Assembly: GCA_003219225.1 (NCBI GenBank)
Contig: QHPZ01000257.1
Span: 1 to 6,674, forward strand
Source: Verrucomicrobiota bacterium
GTDB lineage: Bacteria > Verrucomicrobiota > Verrucomicrobiia > Chthoniobacterales > UBA10450
Direction of reading: 5' to 3'
Length of the DNA stretch: 6,674 nt
Position 1 is the stretch's first letter; each line of letters opens with the position of its first letter. Below the pieces are notes generated by a model. That model searched no databases. It was not told the origin of the DNA and saw only the letters and a list, made by a program, of their open reading frames with translations. Below are positions 6,296 to 6,674 of the stretch, piece after piece. The translations under genes and the position numbers were made by a program.

Positions 6296-6674
6296 CTCGA
6301 CAAGCTGCAGATCAAATCCGACACGCTCAACCAGCAGGTCGAGCTGCTTACCCAGCCAATCACTAAACTGAGCGAAGAAGAGCTCGCGCTCCTCCGCCAG
6401 CCGGTCGTCTCGATCTCCGATCACAATCCGGCGGCGATGAAAGCCAGTTTCACTTTCGCCAAGAAAAGCGCGATGAACGACGTCACCATCACCGGCGCCG
6501 AGCCGAAAACGCCGCCCGCTGAAAACACACCGCCCATGGCGGAGAACAACCCCCCCGGCGCGTTCAATCCCGATGTGCCCGATCCCTTGAAACCGCTCGC
6601 CCGAACGGCGAAGGAAAACTTCGAGCAGCGAAAATATCGCGGGGCCGAAAAACAGTACCAGGAAATCCTGACGA
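6296..6674 (+). pseudogene. In-frame continuation of the coiled-coil protein after TAG; start of TPR region (3' end outside window)
   Basis: The reading frame stays open from 6296 to the window edge for 126 codons with the same codon bias. It gives more coiled coil (LDKLQIKSDTLNQQVELL), a short Pro-rich linker (PKTPPAENTPPM), then KENFEQRKYRGAEKQYQEIL, a TPR first helix pair in the making. That is what a coiled-coil/TPR protein would show next. A single G to T change of GAG to TAG explains the interruption, since Glu fits before LDKL in the heptad. Internal ATGs at about 6440 and 6472 could only give a protein without signal peptide. Confidence 0.75.

Noticed and set aside
5459..6424. 321-codon minus-strand open frame rich in Leu, Phe and Arg
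   Set aside because: It is the antisense shadow of a Lys/Glu/Gln-rich coiled coil, whose codons read backwards give Leu/Phe; it has no recognisable domain.

Overview
The window reads as a piece of a GC-rich bacterial chromosome or metagenome contig. The protein style (a GT39-type membrane glycosyltransferase ending in TPRs, a secreted Asp-box propeller protein, and a secreted coiled-coil/TPR protein) resembles soil Verrucomicrobiota, Chthoniobacterales/Spartobacteria type. That placement rests on remembered family resemblance, not on a marker gene, so it is moderate at best.

Layout. Minus strand, 1-2600: a large open frame running off the left edge. It encodes a multi-spanning GT-C glycosyltransferase with an extracytoplasmic N-terminal domain and a C-terminal TPR region. 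It has no ordinary start codon: an ATG four codons upstream of the open frame is cut off by an in-frame TAA (2607-2609). Minus strand, 2648-3331: a six-helix membrane protein of unknown function, just upstream of the glycosyltransferase and probably co-transcribed with it. Immediately before its GTG start lies the 5' half of a tRNA-Arg(UCU) gene (3336-3371), broken in the anticodon loop. The divergent intergenic region to 3493 also holds a short AT-rich direct repeat. Plus strand, 3494-4816: a secreted beta-propeller-like protein with four Asp boxes. Then 4817-5083 contains GTTACA/TGTAAC repeats with a strong hairpin, abutting exactly the 5' half of a tRNA-His(GUG) gene (4896-4935), also broken at the anticodon arm. 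Plus strand, 5084-6674: an exported protein with a long coiled coil. Its frame is stopped by TAG at 6293-6295 but stays open and clearly coding to the right edge, where a TPR begins.

How it fits together. The two minus-strand genes look like a cell-envelope glycosylation unit. The two plus-strand genes are independent exported proteins. No CRISPR array, transposase, integrase or intact RNA gene is visible. The unexpected content is structural: two tRNA 5' halves on the same strand, both lost from the anticodon arm onward, and two otherwise well-preserved reading frames each carrying one in-frame stop. Real gene decay and rearrangement, or base errors in the assembly, could each explain the stops; the tRNA halves need a rearrangement or an assembly join.
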